DNA of 64,000 nucleotides from Dasypus novemcinctus (GCF_030445035.2 NC_080676.1:10020940-10084939); one strand, 5' to 3'. Shown: positions 10,973 through 22,179, numbered from the stretch's first letter. The notes: generated from the sequence alone by a model not told the origin. A program made the numbers and translations.

Positions 10973-11317
10973 GGGGAAGTGGATGTGGCTCACGCAATTG
11001 AGTTCCCACCCACCCCATGGGAGGTCTTAGGTTCAGTTTCTGGTGCCTCCTAAAGAAGACAAACAAGACAGTGAGCTGACACAACAAGATGATTCAACAA
11101 GAGACACAAGGAGGAAAACATAATGAGAGCCCCAAGAAAGCAGGGAGTGGAGGTGGCTCAAGTGATTGGGCAACTCCCTCCCACATGGGAGGTCCTGGGT
11201 TCGGTTCCTGGTGTCTCCCAAAAGGAAGATGAGCACTCAACAAACAGACCCAGCAAGTGCAAATAACAAGGCGGTAGGGAGACATAAATAAATAAAATAA
11301 ATCTTAAAAAAAAAAAA
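10973..11317 (+). mobile_element. DAS SINE, two-headed copy
   Basis: Head 1 is 'ggggaagtggatgtggctca'. After 'acaacaagatgattcaacaa' a second head begins at about 11149 ('ggagtggaggtggctcaag') with the B-box-like 'ggttcggttcc'. The copy ends in (AAATA)n and 12 A. No clear TSD can be read, so insertion age and borders are less certain. Confidence 0.85.
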
Positions 11318-12275
11318 GAAAATTGGAACAAGCACAAACCAGGCCCAGAGTCAGCCAGGCTAGCTCTCGGTGACCAACTTTTCTTCCTGAGCCTCCCCCG
11401 GCCCCTCCAGGCCCTCCTCCCTCACTGGGCATGGCCTCCAGTCCCTTCCTGGCCATCCCTGGTGAGGACCCAGCCCATGAGCCCGCTCCGATGAGACTCG
11501 CCCCACCCGCGGGATCCAGCACTTTCCCCCGCGGTGAAGGAACACGGGAATCCGGCTGGCGTGGCCCCGCCCCGAGCCTGGGAGCTGGAGATGGCTCCCG
11601 GGCTCAGTTCCTTGCCATCACGTCCTCTCGGGAAAGTCGTCTGCCGACACCAATCCTCGTTCCTCCACTGGAAAAGGCCCCTCTTCCCCTTGGGGTTGTG
11701 TGTGGTCAAAAGCGAGTGGTCATCTAATGTCAGGGTATTTTTAAATTATTATCAATTATACAGATTATACATAAGGTGTGAGGAAGGAAGGAAGCATTTC
11801 CTGTCGTTCTTTTAAAAAGTGATCAGTGATAAAGGACAGCAGCCGCGTTAGGGGAGGTTCCTCGTCCCTGGGCCCCAAAATCTAAGTGCGGGCAAGGGAC
11901 CACCCTCTCTGCTCTCTTCCTTTGAAAACGTGATGGGCACACGTTTGGCTGCAGCCTGAGGCACCAGATCAGCTGAAGGAGAGGCCCTGGTGCCCTTGAC
12001 ATTCTTGTCATTGGAAAAGATGATCAGCCCAGGTACACCAGAGTTCGTCCTGCCTTAGGGAAGGAGCTTGGCCACTGGTTCCTTCCATCCAGCCTTCACT
12101 GCTTGACTCTTCACACGTTCCAGGAATCATCCTTCCAGAATATCTTCTCCCCTTTGTCCAAACTCCCAGGCCATCAGAACTTTCATGCCTGGGGGGAGGG
12201 AGCCTGGGCCACGCCTCTAGGACCGCCCAGCTCTTCCTCGATGCCCATCTGCCCCCAGCCTAGAGCCCACATCAC
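11318..12275. other. Intergenic DNA, no feature recognised
   Basis: GC-rich at 11340-11600 and plain elsewhere. Open frames of up to 98 codons occur on both strands without known domains. Nothing further can be supported. Confidence 0.4.
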
Positions 12276-12337
12276 CAGCTCGAGGGCAAGGTTCCGGAGT
12301 TCGTCACGGGGGTCAAAGTGGACCACAGTTCTAGAAG
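12276..12337 (-). other. Candidate coding exon, unrecognised
   Basis: On the minus strand a 62-bp segment is preceded by a pyrimidine tract ending in 'ccctgtcccag' (acceptor AG) and followed by CTG|GTGATG (donor). It reads open as SRTVVHFDPRDELRNLALEL, which looks protein-like, and the frame stays open on both sides for about 190 bp. I do not recognise the protein. A chance frame in GC-rich DNA is quite possible, and no neighbouring exon was found. Confidence 0.15.
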
Positions 12338-12439
12338 CTGGGACAGGGATTGGGGGGACATTAATATGCATTTTGTGGACAACCCTGCATAATCAGTCCC
12401 GACACGGAGGGACCTTCTTGGCCCAGAGAGGCCGAGTGG

Positions 12440-13110
12440 CCTGACCAAGGAGGAGGGCTGGACCCAGCCCCGGGCAGCTCGCGGAGCTACAGGTGGAAGC
12501 CAGATGCGAGGCTTCCCAGAGCTTGAAGGCAGGCTGGGGCGCGCCTCGGTGCCGGCCAGCGGCAGCGCCCCGAGAAGAGAAGGGGCCAAAAAGGTGGCCG
12601 GCGGGGCCCACGGACAGGTCCCCGGGAGGAGGGGCCGGGCTGAGGGACGTGGCCAGGACCGGCCGGGGGCAGGTGCCGGGGAGGTGCGCCTCCAGATGGC
12701 CCCAGGAGGGCGTTCATCTGGGGACAAATGGCGCAGGGGGAGGAGTGAAGGGCGGCACGTGAGGAGGGGCTCGTGGACGTCAGCAACCAGCCAGGCCTGG
12801 CAGGAGCCCGGGGGCAGCCCCGAGCTGAGCCGCGTCTCCCCGAGCGGCACTGGGCTCCCCGCGCCCGCCGCTGGCCAGGCCCGCGCACGCCGGGACCCCG
12901 GGCCGGGCGCCTGTCGCCAGCGCCTCTGCCCCCGGCCGCGCTGCGGAGCACCTGCGCCCCCGGGCAGCGTGGACGCCGGAGGGCCAAGGCTGGGCCTCAC
13001 CTTCCCTCCTCTCCCCGGCTCAGCCCCCAGGCCTGGGCTCGGACACCCTGAAATTCAAGGACTTTCTCCCACTTGGACCCCCAGGCTCCGCCAGCCCTGG
13101 AGAATCCAGG
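12440..13110. promoter_or_regulatory. CpG-rich patch, possible CpG island
   Basis: Very GC-rich with frequent CG dinucleotides ('gggccgggcgcctgtcgcc', 'ccgcgcccgccgctgg'). Open frames of 230-242 codons lie on both strands and overlap each other, so they are composition artefacts. No TATA box, start site or matching exon is evident. It could be an orphan CpG island or a conserved GC-rich intron. Confidence 0.4.
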
Positions 13111-13375
13111 ATCGCCTGGATAAGCACAGCTGTCCCCGGGGAAGGGCCACATCTGGGCACCTCCCACGAGGTTGGCAGCCACTCCTGACCTTTTGAGACC
13201 ATCCCCTTTCACCCAAGGCCTGGCAACGAGCCAAAGGGCCCTTTCCTTCCCCTACCTCTTCATGCCCCCCAGGTAACTGCGCGTCCCCGGGGGCGCTCTT
13301 CCAAGCCCTGCAAACGAACGCCCCGCCGGGAGTCTGCATCTAAGGAGCCTTGGAGAGGAAAAGAAACACAGCACT

Positions 13376-13455
13376 AGAGGTTCTCAGATAAGGTCCTGGG
13401 ACCCGCAGCTTCAGCGCCACCGGGGCCCGGGACAAATCCTCAGGGCCCAGGCTAG
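13376..13455 (+). mobile_element. MER5A-type hAT fragment
   Basis: 'agaggttctcagataaggtc', 'cagcttcagcgccaccgg' and 'caaatcctcagggcccagg' follow the order of MER5A, diverged and GC-shifted. Confidence 0.5.
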
Positions 13456-14555
13456 GCCTAGGAGCCAGCACGCCCAGGGGGGTGGCCTGGCCAGCGTGGT
13501 GCACGGCCCCCAGCGGACGCTGCCGGCCACCCGGTGGAGAACCCCTGCCTTAACCACTGGCCAACTGGTCTGGAACTGTAACCAGGTGCCGTAGGCTCGG
13601 GTGTCCCACCTGGCACCTGCTGCGGAGGGGACACCAGCCCCCCTTGGCTGGGGGGGGCCACTGGGGGTGAGTTGGCCATTCCCGGCAGCACCAGGGCGTT
13701 CTCTGAAGCTCTCCTGTCTCCCTGTAGGCTTAATCTTGGTGGGGAGAGGGGCAGGAGTCAGAGCTGAAGCAGAGTGGCGTGGAACCAGCCGAGATAGAAA
13801 ATTCCAGTTCCCCAAATATTATTGTTGGGAGTACTTGGGAAGGCTCTAGTGTGGTGCCTTCTACCCAAATATTGTGAGTCACAATAAATGTGTGTGTCTT
13901 TTCTTTCCTTGGGCAAACAAGGAAACATCTGCGGGGGTGCTATTTATTTCTTTTTGGCTGAGTATGGTAATAGTGGAAATATTTCGTACGTGATTATAGA
14001 ACCCTGGGGCTAAAGCACTGCCCCTGAGGAGGGGCGAGGGTTTAATTGGTAAATAATATAGACATTCCCTTCTAATCAAGGAGACCCCAGTGTGTAGATC
14101 CTCCAGGCTTCTTGCTTCTCAATAGAAGGCAAGGTCAGGCCCCTCGGGAAAGGAGGGTCCCTGGCCTGACCATCTCGAATGATACTGCCTTTCCAAACCT
14201 CAGTTTCCCCTTGTTTCTCCCCCTCCTGGGGTCAGAGTCAGGCGCGACCGTGGACTCAGGCCTTTGATCTGGCTGCAGGCGGACCCTAGAGAGGACCCCG
14301 TAAGGCAGATCCCCTCAGTGGCCGCCGTCAACCTCCCGCCTGAAAATCCTACTGACCTACGTGACTCCTGCGCTAAATGCCAGAGGAAAGGAATGCCCCG
14401 TGCCCTGGGATTACGGGGCACAGGGAAGAAACACAATCCTGTGAAAGGCCTAACTGGACCAGCGCCCGACCCAAAAGCGGGCTGTGCTCCTCCCACTCTG
14501 TGTTCTTGAGACAGGCTGAGTGCGGACGTGGCTGACCTCTGGAGCCAATACAGGT
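13456..14555. other. Intergenic DNA, no feature recognised
   Basis: Partly GC-rich. No domain, exon or repeat could be supported. Open frames of 131-134 codons on the minus strand show no known motif. Confidence 0.4.
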
Positions 14556-14626
14556 TTGTGTAAATACATCGGGAGACACGAAAACATATGACCACTCAAT
14601 GCCTTGTACACAAAAGTCTGCAGTAG
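14556..14626 (+). mobile_element. L1 ORF2 3' fragment, part 1
   Basis: 'aaatacatcgggagacacga' through 'atgccttgtacacaaaagtc' follows the late ORF2 text of older L1s and continues at 14828 after a SINE. Confidence 0.55.
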
Positions 14627-14812
14627 GGAGCGGATGTGGCTCAAGCAGTTGAGCGCCTGTGTCCCACATGGGTTCGGTCCCCGCTACCTCCTAAAAAAAC
14701 AAACAAAAGAAGAAACCAGCTCGGGAAAGCCAAAGTGGCCCAGCGGTGGAGCGCCGGCTTCCCACACGTGAGGTCCCAGTTTCAATCCCTGGCCCCTGGT
14801 ACCTCACACACA
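14627..14812 (+). mobile_element. DAS dimeric SINE
   Basis: Two tRNA-like monomers: 'ggagcggatgtggctcaagc' and, after an A-rich linker, 'gggaaagccaaagtggccca'. A diverged TSD, caaaagtctgcagtag (14611-14626) versus caaagtttgtagtag (14813-14827), brackets it inside an L1 fragment. Confidence 0.9.
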
Positions 14813-14827
14813 CAAAGTTTGTAGTAG

Positions 14828-15149
14828 CTTTATTTGTAAGAGCCAAAAAAGTGGGAATGACCCAAATGTCATGCAACAGGTGAAAAGGGGTAAACTGTGG
14901 AGTATCCAACAATGGAAGACTACTCAGCAAAAAACAAAACAAAACAACTATTTATGTACCCAACAGGATGGATGAATCCCAGCCGTGCTGACTGAAATAA
15001 GCTAGGCAAAAAAAGGTGTATGATTCCATTTATATATATAAACTCTAGAAAATGCAAACTAATCCTAGGGGGCGGGGTGCTAGATTACAAAGGGGCACAA
15101 GGAAACTTTTGGGGGTGATTGAGTGTTCGCTATTTTTGATTAAGGTGAT
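14828..15149 (+). mobile_element. L1 ORF2 3' fragment, part 2
   Basis: 'atggaagactactcagcaaa' and 'caggatggatgaatcccagc' are typical of late ORF2 in eutherian L1s, read here with many stops. The sequence continues at 15532 after an LTR. Confidence 0.75.
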
Positions 15150-15531
15150 TGTTGGGAATTGATCTATGAACCTCACAAAAGACGTTCTTTATCTTAATCC
15201 TCATTCCTGTGGATGTGCCCTGATTGTCAGTAGGACTTTTTGAGGATATTATTATTAGTGTAGCCAAATTGAATCAGGAGGGGTCTTAATCTGTATTCCT
15301 AAAGATTTTACATTCAGTCAGAGAAGCCAGAAGCCAGAGAAAAACCACAGGAAGAGACTGAGGACATCAGCGCCTGACAGACGTAGAGATGGAGTTAAGG
15401 AACTCTAAGGATTGCTGTGAGCCGTCACCAGAACGTTACAAACTCTGGAAGAAAACATGGCCTTGCTGATGCCTTGGTTTGGGACTTCTGGCCTCTGGTA
15501 TTTGTCATAGCAACTCTGGCAAACTAAGACA
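15150..15531 (+). mobile_element. Solo LTR, MaLR-like, xenarthran family B
   Basis: Runs from 'tgttgggaattgatctatga' to 'ggcaaactaagaca', with TG...CA ends. It is flanked by a perfect 5-bp TSD, gtgat, at 15145-15149 and 15532-15536, which fits class III LTRs. 'catggccttgctgatgcctt' is shared in diverged form with a fragment at 35375-35488. It has no internal ERV region. Confidence 0.85.
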
Positions 15532-15625
15532 GTGATAGTTTCATGAGTGCTTACATATGTCAAACATTACAAATGTGCGTTTTATTGCATATTAATAATA
15601 CCTCAATACGTTTTTAAAATATGGG
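15532..15625 (+). mobile_element. L1 3' fragment, part 3
   Basis: Resumes the L1 after the LTR ('gtgatagtttcatgagtgct', 'tattaataatacctcaatac') and appears to end in an A-rich stretch near 15620. Confidence 0.6.
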
Positions 15626-15850
15626 TCGGCAATTCCAACTCTTTGAGAAACAGGTAACATTTTGTCCAGAGTCCCTCTCCTTCATGAGTAAGTTGAAATC
15701 ATTTTTGTGGCGAGCTGCTGGTACCAGGAGAGAGATAAAGGACATTCTGGAACAAATAGCACGTGCATTTGTGAGAAGGAGGAGCAGGGAATAATGAAAT
15801 GTATCTTTTCTTATTGACAATAATGTTGATAATCAACAATCTGATCACTT

Positions 15851-15985
15851 GTTGTCTACTAGGCTGAGCATTTTGCAAACATTTAGTGTTCACCTAACTT
15901 GTGAGTAGATTATTGGTCCCATTTCACAGAGGAGGAAACTGAATCTCTGGAGATTAAGGGACTTCCTAAATGAGAACTTTAAAAT
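15851..15985 (-). mobile_element. MIR SINE, ancient
   Basis: 'ggtcccatttcacagaggag' and 'gaaactgaatctctggag' are the reverse complement of the conserved MIR core. Confidence 0.75.
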
Positions 15986-15992
15986 TATTATA

Positions 15993-16202
15993 GGGAGCAG
16001 ATGAGGCTCAAGCGGTTCAGCAACCGCCTTCCACATGAGAGGTCCTGGGTTCGATTCCCAGTGACTCCTGAAAAAAACAACGAGCAAAACAAAACAAAAC
16101 AAAACAAAAAAACAACTCAGGGAAGCCGATGTGGCTTAGTGGTTGAGTGCTGGCTTCTCACACTTGAGGTCCCAGGTTCAATCCCCAGCCCCTAATACCT
16201 AA

Positions 16203-16232
<30 letters not shown>
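15993..16232 (+). mobile_element. DAS dimeric SINE
   Basis: Monomer 1 ('gggagcagatgaggctcaag', B box 'gggttcgattccc'), a linker of repeated CAAAA units, then monomer 2 ('gggaagccgatgtggcttag'). The tail becomes an (AT)n run at 16211-16232. Confidence 0.9.

Positions 16233-16233
<1 letters not shown>
16211..16233. repeat. (AT)n microsatellite
   Basis: About eleven AT units grown from the SINE A-tail. Confidence 0.9.
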
Positions 16234-16234
<1 letters not shown>

Positions 16235-16329
16235 AACCACTTTGTAACAACACTTGAAAAGATGTTCTCCCATACGAATAATCCCTCCTCTATTAAGCTT
16301 ATTAAGGTCCTCCTGCATAAGCTCTCGTT

Positions 16330-16450
16330 TTAATCTGCAAATTAAGAATGGGAAACTGAGGTTCATAGTAGGTGAGTTATGTGCCCAAAATGACCAAGTG
16401 AAGGTGTAGGAGACCAGGATTTGAATTCAGGGCACTCTGGCACTGGAACG
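16330..16450 (-). mobile_element. MIR SINE, ancient
   Basis: 'aatgggaaactgaggttcat' and 'accaggatttgaattcag' are the MIR core and tRNA-like part in reverse. Confidence 0.7.
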
Positions 16451-17094
16451 CTTGTCCACCCACCAAGCTTGCATGGCCATTTTAACTTCCAGTCTCCAGT
16501 CACACATGCACATATTGAGTGCAGCTGAAGTCCACGTGTCCATCTGTCTGTGTTCCCCTTAGACTTCTCATTCGTTCTTTTTAAAGGGCCACACAAGATT
16601 TCAGGCAGGTGATGGATTGTAATCATTTGCTGAGCTCGGTTCTTCTACTGTTGGTCTGCAGTGAGCTTTTTATAGAAAGCAATGCTATTTGTGGAGGAGC
16701 CAAAAAGTACCTGGGAACTTATACTCATCTCCAAAAATAACACAGAGAGGAACAGAAAGGGGCAAAGGTGCTCTTGTGACTAAAGGCAGTTTTTCCACGC
16801 CCCAAATCAAGGCAGGGAAAGGCCTGGCAAAATGAACTTGTTCATCTTCAAGAAGGAAGGCAACAGGGTCTAAGGAACAGCTCAAAAATATTTCTCCACA
16901 TCGATGGCTGCAGAGCACGCCTCAAAGTTTATTTCCAATTTTCAATAAAATAGCATGTTTTTCTTATTCTCACTATGAAACAATTACGACCCACCTAACC
17001 TCGACTTTGAGAACTGCACGGGTTCGTCACCTTTCCACGTGGAAATTCGGGCTCTTTCTGCGTTGGGAAGGGCTGGACTCACATTCGCTCCTAG
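16451..17094. other. Unique DNA, nothing recognised
   Basis: No repeat, exon or RNA gene is recognised. Short frames only. Confidence 0.4.
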
Positions 17095-17405
17095 AGAATG
17101 TTGGCAAACCACTGGCCCCCACCTTGTTTTTGTACGGCCCGTGAGGTAAGCATGGTTTTTACATTTTTTAATGGCTGAAAAAAAATCAAAAGGAAACGCT
17201 TATTTCATGGCCTTAAAGTTCCATGAATTTTGATTTTCAGTGTCCATCAATAAAGTTTCCTTGGAACACATCCACACCCGTGTGTTTACGTAACGTCTCC
17301 GGCTGCTGCTTTTGAGGCACAGTGATAGTTGAGTCGTTCTGACAGAGACCTAACGACCTGTGAGCCTAAATGGTTTATTACCTGACCCTTTTGAAGAAAA
17401 GGTTC
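17095..17405 (-). mobile_element. Ancient hAT-like DNA transposon
   Basis: 'aataaagtttccttggaaca', 'gtgtgtttacgtaacgtctc' and 'acctgacccttttgaagaaa' match a well-known mammalian non-autonomous element whose other end reads 'gtctgcaaactttt'. The opposite orientation occurs at 35108-35290. I assign hAT type from memory of the family and have not confirmed the subfamily. Confidence 0.65.
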
Positions 17406-17870
17406 TTCACTTCTGCTACAGGGCCTGGAGCTTCCCCCCGGTGGGAGTGGGTCTGCTTGGACCAAAGCTGGAGAAGCCCCACTAGCCCGCCCAGGGCCTC
17501 GGCTGCTGGGGGAAGAGGCCGGCACCAGCCCTCCCCGAGCCTCAGGGAGCCGCAGACCTTTGCTGCTACACAGACTCAGAGGCATGGCTCTCTCTTGGCA
17601 CAGGAAACAGGTATTTTGTGAAGCACCTAGGAAGGATGGATTTGTTTGTTGGCTCGTTTTCGGTTTTCCTAGAAGGCGCCACATCATTCACTTTGTAGGA
17701 AAAACAACCACTTGGCACACGTTAATATTTGAGCACAACCAACCCTACAGAAATTACTCTAAGAAATTAATTCAGTACACATCTTGGAGGCTAACTGCTA
17801 TATGCCAAGGTTTTTGCTAGTACTTAGAATGTAAATAGATTGTCTTTTCTAAATTATAATGAGCTTCTAG
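17406..17870. other. Unique DNA, nothing recognised
   Basis: Contains a minus-strand open frame of 133 codons that spans the neighbouring transposon and so is not a gene. No exon is supported. Confidence 0.4.
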
Positions 17871-18102
17871 AAATCAAATTAAAAAAAGAAAAAGAAGCAA
17901 AGGATATGCACAATAGGGTCACAGAAATGGAAATAAGGTGTTTTTACATATGACAAAATGCCCAATCTCGTGTATAATAAAAAATACAAATTAACACCAT
18001 AGATACCATTTTTCACTTATTGGCAAAAATAAAGAAGTCTTAATAACATACAGTGTTAGTCTAGGTTTGAAGAAATAATCACTTTTAGAAATCACTGTTA
18101 AG
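17871..18102 (+). mobile_element. Old L1 ORF2 fragment, part 1
   Basis: 'agataccatttttcacttat' and 'tggcaaaaataaagaagtct' are late-ORF2 text of an older L1M-type element. It is broken by a SINE at 18103. Confidence 0.7.
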
Positions 18103-18532
18103 GGAAGTGGACTTGGCCCAGTGGTTAGGGCGTCCGCCTACCACATGGGAGGTCTGTGGTTCAAACCCCGGGCCTCCTTGACCCGTGTGGAGCTGGCCCA
18201 TGGGCAGTGCTGATGCACGCAAGGAGTGCCCTGCCACGCAGGGGTGTCCCCGCGCAGGGGAGCCCCATGCACAAGGTGTGTGCCCTGTAAGGAGAGCCGC
18301 CCAGCGCGAAAGAAAGTGCAGCCTGCCCAGGAATGGCACCACCCACACGGAGAGCTGACACACAAGATAACGCAACAAAAAGAAACACAGATTCCCGTGC
18401 CGCTGACAACAACAGGAGCAGACAAAGAAGAACACGCAGCAAATGGACACAGAGAGCAGACAACGGTGGGGGGGAGGGGGTTGGGGGTGGGAAGGGAGAG
18501 AAATAATAAATAAATCTTTAAAAAAAAAAAAA
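18103..18532 (+). mobile_element. DAS-III SINE, long subfamily
   Basis: Full-length copy with the 'gagagctgacaca' segment retained and ending in 14 A. A perfect 16-bp TSD, agaaatcactgttaag, lies at 18087-18102 and 18533-18548. Confidence 0.95.
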
Positions 18533-18548
18533 AGAAATCACTGTTAAG

Positions 18549-18923
18549 AGTATTTGTCCTACAGAGTAATTTGGCAATATAAACCAAATTACAAATGTAC
18601 ATCTCCACTGACTAAACAATTTCATTCAGGAATTTGTCCCCTCGATGTGCAGATAGACATGTGCAAAAAAAATCATATGTATAAGGTTATTCACTGCAGC
18701 CCTGTTCAAAATAGCATAAGATTGTAAACATCCTAAATGGCTAATAGAACTGGTTAAAGAAATGTTATATCTATACAAGAATGAAAAAGAATGAGAAAGA
18801 TTTTTAGGTACTAATATTAAACTTTGTGGTTTAGTGTTAAGTTCAAAAAAGAAAGCAAGGCACAGAATGGTGTGTTTGGTATGCTATCATTTGTGTAAAA
18901 GTGTGTGTATACTTTATGCATAG
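18549..18923 (+). mobile_element. Old L1 ORF2/3' UTR fragment, part 2
   Basis: 'tattcactgcagccctgttc' and 'atgagaaagatttttaggta' continue the old L1. The last 65 bp (18859-18923) recur at 20503-20563 on the other side of a younger L1 tail. Confidence 0.7.
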
Positions 18924-19316
18924 TAAACATCATGGGAGTTGATGCCTAATGTTTGTAGCATTAATAATATTAATTATAAAAGAGTGGAAATGAATATAGT
19001 TGATGGTGACACATTATAGTGGGTATAACTAACTGCTGATTTATACACGTGATTGTGGTTTAAAAAGAATAGTCTGTGGAAGGAAATGTTAATTGAAAGG
19101 AAACTGGAGAATAATCTCAGGAATGTGTAATACAGTGATTTTGGTGGTGGATGAAAATCGTGGTTAATAGTATAAATAGAAGAAGGCTCTTCTTTTACAA
19201 AATGCTGAGAATATGGTAATACCTGGGAAAATTACAACTAATGTAATTTATGGATGATAGTTAACAGTAGTATTATAACATTTTGCAGCAATGGCAAGAA
19301 ATTATTTCAATGCTAG
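18924..19316 (+). mobile_element. Young L1 3' UTR, part 1
   Basis: Matches the 3' UTR at 42600-43010 ('gttgatgcctaatgtttgta', 'agttgatggtgacacattat'). This is a 5'-truncated insertion into the older L1, later split by an LTR. Confidence 0.85.
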
Positions 19317-19970
19317 TATATTAGCCAAAACGTTGCTGATGCAAAGTATGAGAAATCTATTGGCTTTTATTGGGGTAAAAGCTTACAGTTACAGGGCTGT
19401 AAAGAGTCCAAAGCAAGGCTGCTTTCCCAACAAAGTCAGTTGCCAACGGGTGAAACAGGATGGCTGCCAGCTCTGGCTGGCCTCTGCCTTCCTCTGGCTG
19501 CCTCTTCCCCTTCAGGCTCTGCGGGCTTCATGCTTAAGTGCTTAGTGCAGTACTCCCCTCCTGGCACAGGCTCATTTCCTTCCAGGCCTGCGACAGCAGT
19601 CTCAACTGTCCTGCTCTCTTCCCAATCTCAGTTGAAAGCTATCAGGCAAAATGGTTCCTCTCTCCCCGGGCTCCAGCTGTTTGAGCCTTCTGCCTTCTGT
19701 CACATGGCTGGATAAAAATGACAGCACGCTCTTCCTGGGTGTCTCGGGGAGTGTCCCTTTATATACCAGACCCAGCAAGGGGGCGGGCCTCGACCCAAGT
19801 CAGCCACTGACAGAGTCAAATCAAAGCCCTAAACTTCCCAGGTAATCCAATTCAAGACACCTCAGCTGAACTTAATGCAATCAAAAGGTATCACAGCCAG
19901 AGGAAGAGATTCATTTACAAACATAATCTTTCTCTTTTTGGGATTCATAAAATACTCTCAAAGTGCCACA
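19317..19970 (-). mobile_element. Solo LTR, xenarthran family A
   Basis: Same family as 29361. It starts 'tatattagcc' (family end tgtattagtc) and finishes 'aagtgccaca'. The polyadenylation-signal region is diverged. It sits in an L1 3' UTR with short imperfect flanks (gctag / ctaag), so the TSD is only suggestive. Confidence 0.85.
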
Positions 19971-20502
19971 CTAAGGGGCAGCAAGAGTGGGGTGATAAGG
20001 AGATATGGAATTCTTCCTTTCAGAGTAATGAAAACATTCTAAAATTAACTGTGGTGATGACAGCACACCTCTGTGATGAAAATGAGAGCCCCTGAGTGTA
20101 CACTTGGAAAGGACTGTACAAAGCATCGGACTGAAGAACACAGGGAATCCAATGGGGGCAGATGGACTGTGGTTAACAGGACACATATAAATGTTTTTTC
20201 CTAAATGATAACAAAGATAGAATACTAATACAGGGTGTTAATAAATGAGTGGGTTGGGGGGAAAATGCACCAAATGTAAGATATAGGCCATAGTTAGTAG
20301 TGGTATTTTGACGATACTCTTTCATAGTTTGCAACAAATATTTCACAACAATGCAAGGTGTTGGTAGTGAGGAGATATATGGGAGCAGTCTTGTATAATA
20401 TGCGTGTTTGTTTTGTAAATTCACAACTTTTACTATACACTTATTTATGTTCATGTATGAATGATATACTTCAATGAAATTTTCTGTAAAAAAACAAACA
20501 AA
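19971..20502 (+). mobile_element. Young L1 3' UTR, part 2
   Basis: Resumes at 'ggagatatggaattcttcct' and runs through 'aaggtgttggtagtgaggag' to 'gaaattttctgtaaaaaaac', the L1 end with a short A-rich tail. Confidence 0.85.
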
Positions 20503-20720
20503 AGCACAGAATTGTGTGTTAGGTGTGCTATCATTTGTGTAAAACTGTATACATTATGCATAGAATATCTTTGGGAGGATACACAAAAAGAATTGCCACT
20601 GATTGGAGGTAATTAAGGGATGATGGAGGGAAATTTACTTTTCACTGTATACTTTGCTAGCCATTTTGAATTTTGTAATATGTGATTTTATTAACTATTC
20701 CTCAAATATTTTTAAAGTTT
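20503..20720 (+). mobile_element. Old L1 3' UTR, continuation
   Basis: Begins with the duplicated 61 bp, then 'gaatatctttgggaggatac' and 'cttttcactgtatactttgc', the end of an L1M-type 3' UTR. Confidence 0.75.
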
Positions 20721-20859
20721 TTAGAAGATTTAAATGTATATAAACTTTTCACATAGAGCAATAGGATACACTGATATCCCAAAACCCTCCCACTGTAAAC
20801 ACCTAAAATGCTGGGAAAATATTTTTTAAAACTAGTTTTAGATGCATGGCTAAACTGAC

Positions 20860-21890
20860 ATGAAATTAAGAGAAATCCTCAGAAGCCAAATCAAAGAAAA
20901 CCATGAAACTAGGAAGGAAACTGGTTGCACTAGGGCACGAGCAAATCCCTGGAGATCAAGAGCTTCCACTTTCCCAGCTCAGGACAGAGGGGAAGAGAGA
21001 ATGCCCACGGCAAGGCAGGGAGGCAATGTACTGAGTCCAATAATGCTTTTGGCTTATGGATCACACCTTTAGCGAAGGGATAATCTAGGGAAACATCCAC
21101 CTCCACCCCCCAAAGGGAGGTAGCAAGAAAACTTGCCAACCACAGCCTTCAGCGGATAGAAGGCGCAAGAAGCTCCCTGCACACCCACCTCCACAAGCCT
21201 GAGCCACCAGCCCAGGGTCACCGCACCTGCAGCCTCAGCCACACCACCTGCACGGCCCTGAAAACCCAAGCGACAGTGAACATTCTCTAATTCATTTGAT
21301 GAAGTCAGTGTGACCTTGAACCAAGACTAAGCAAGGAACCAGAAAACACTCACAGGCCAATCTTGCTCATGAAGAGACCTGCAAAATCCTAAAGTGAATA
21401 TTAGCAAACCAAATCTAGCATTGAATGTAAACTACCATGTTACCAATTTGGGTTTATCCAGACCCACTGGGTTTAATATTAGAAAATCTACTAATATAAT
21501 TGACCACATGTACAGATTAAGGGAGAAAAATCATGTAATCATCTCAACAGAGAGAGGAAAAAACACTGAACAATGATTAAAAGAAGCTATTTGAAAAAAC
21601 AAACTAGGCACTAAATAAAAGCTATCCCTAAAATACATTCTTTATGGTGAAATATTGAAAGCAGGGTCTTGGAATCTAGAACAAGATAAGGATGCCTCCT
21701 AACACAACCAATCGCTGACTAGAGGTCCTCGCTGGCACAGTAAGATAAGAATAAGAAACAAAAGATGTAAAGGTTGGAAAGAAAGACCCCAAACTGATAT
21801 GAAATCAGATAATAGTCCATAGAAAAACCTAAAGAATCGACAGCCTGACTAAGAGAATTAATAAGAGACTTGATCAAGATTGCTAGACAG
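20860..21890 (+). mobile_element. Old L1 ORF2 fragment (RT region)
   Basis: 'taaagtgaatattagcaaac' through 'agattaagggagaaaaatca' matches the reverse transcriptase fingers region of old L1s (readable as NLGLSRPTGFNIRKSTNII). It then drifts through several frames. The first ~450 bp are less certain. Confidence 0.65.
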
Positions 21891-21892
21891 GA

Positions 21893-22000
21893 TGGTGGGA
21901 AGATGGCAGAGCAGGACGTTCCAGGAATCAGTCCCTCCTGCAGAACAATTATTAAATAGGCAGAAACTATTTTACTTTAAAGTATAGCAGAAAAAATATA
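21893..22000 (+). mobile_element. L1 5' end fragment
   Basis: 'ggtgggaagatggcagagca' is a typical L1 5' UTR start. Only ~100 bp remain before a SINE begins. Confidence 0.65.
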
Positions 22001-22002
22001 TA

Positions 22003-22179
22003 GGGGAGTGGACGTGGCTCGAGCCGTTGAGCGCCCACCTCCCACATGGGAGGACCCGGGTTCAGTTCCTGATGCCTCCCAAAGAAAAAACAAAATAAAA
22101 CAGACAATGAGCACAAACAATGAGCAAAAACCAAGCAAACGGATGAGGGAGCCATCCGGGCAGGGGGGAGGCCTAGTAA
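22003..22179 (+). mobile_element. DAS SINE, single-headed
   Basis: 'ggggagtggacgtggctcga', 'gagcgcccacctcccacatg' and the B-box-like 'gggttcagttcc', followed by the 'caatgagc' repeated body. The A/T-rich downstream flank makes the TSD unreadable. Confidence 0.85.

Noticed and set aside
12272..13196. Open frames of 242, 230 and 166 codons
   Set aside because: Same reason: simultaneous openness on both strands in very GC-rich DNA, no motif and no splice logic.
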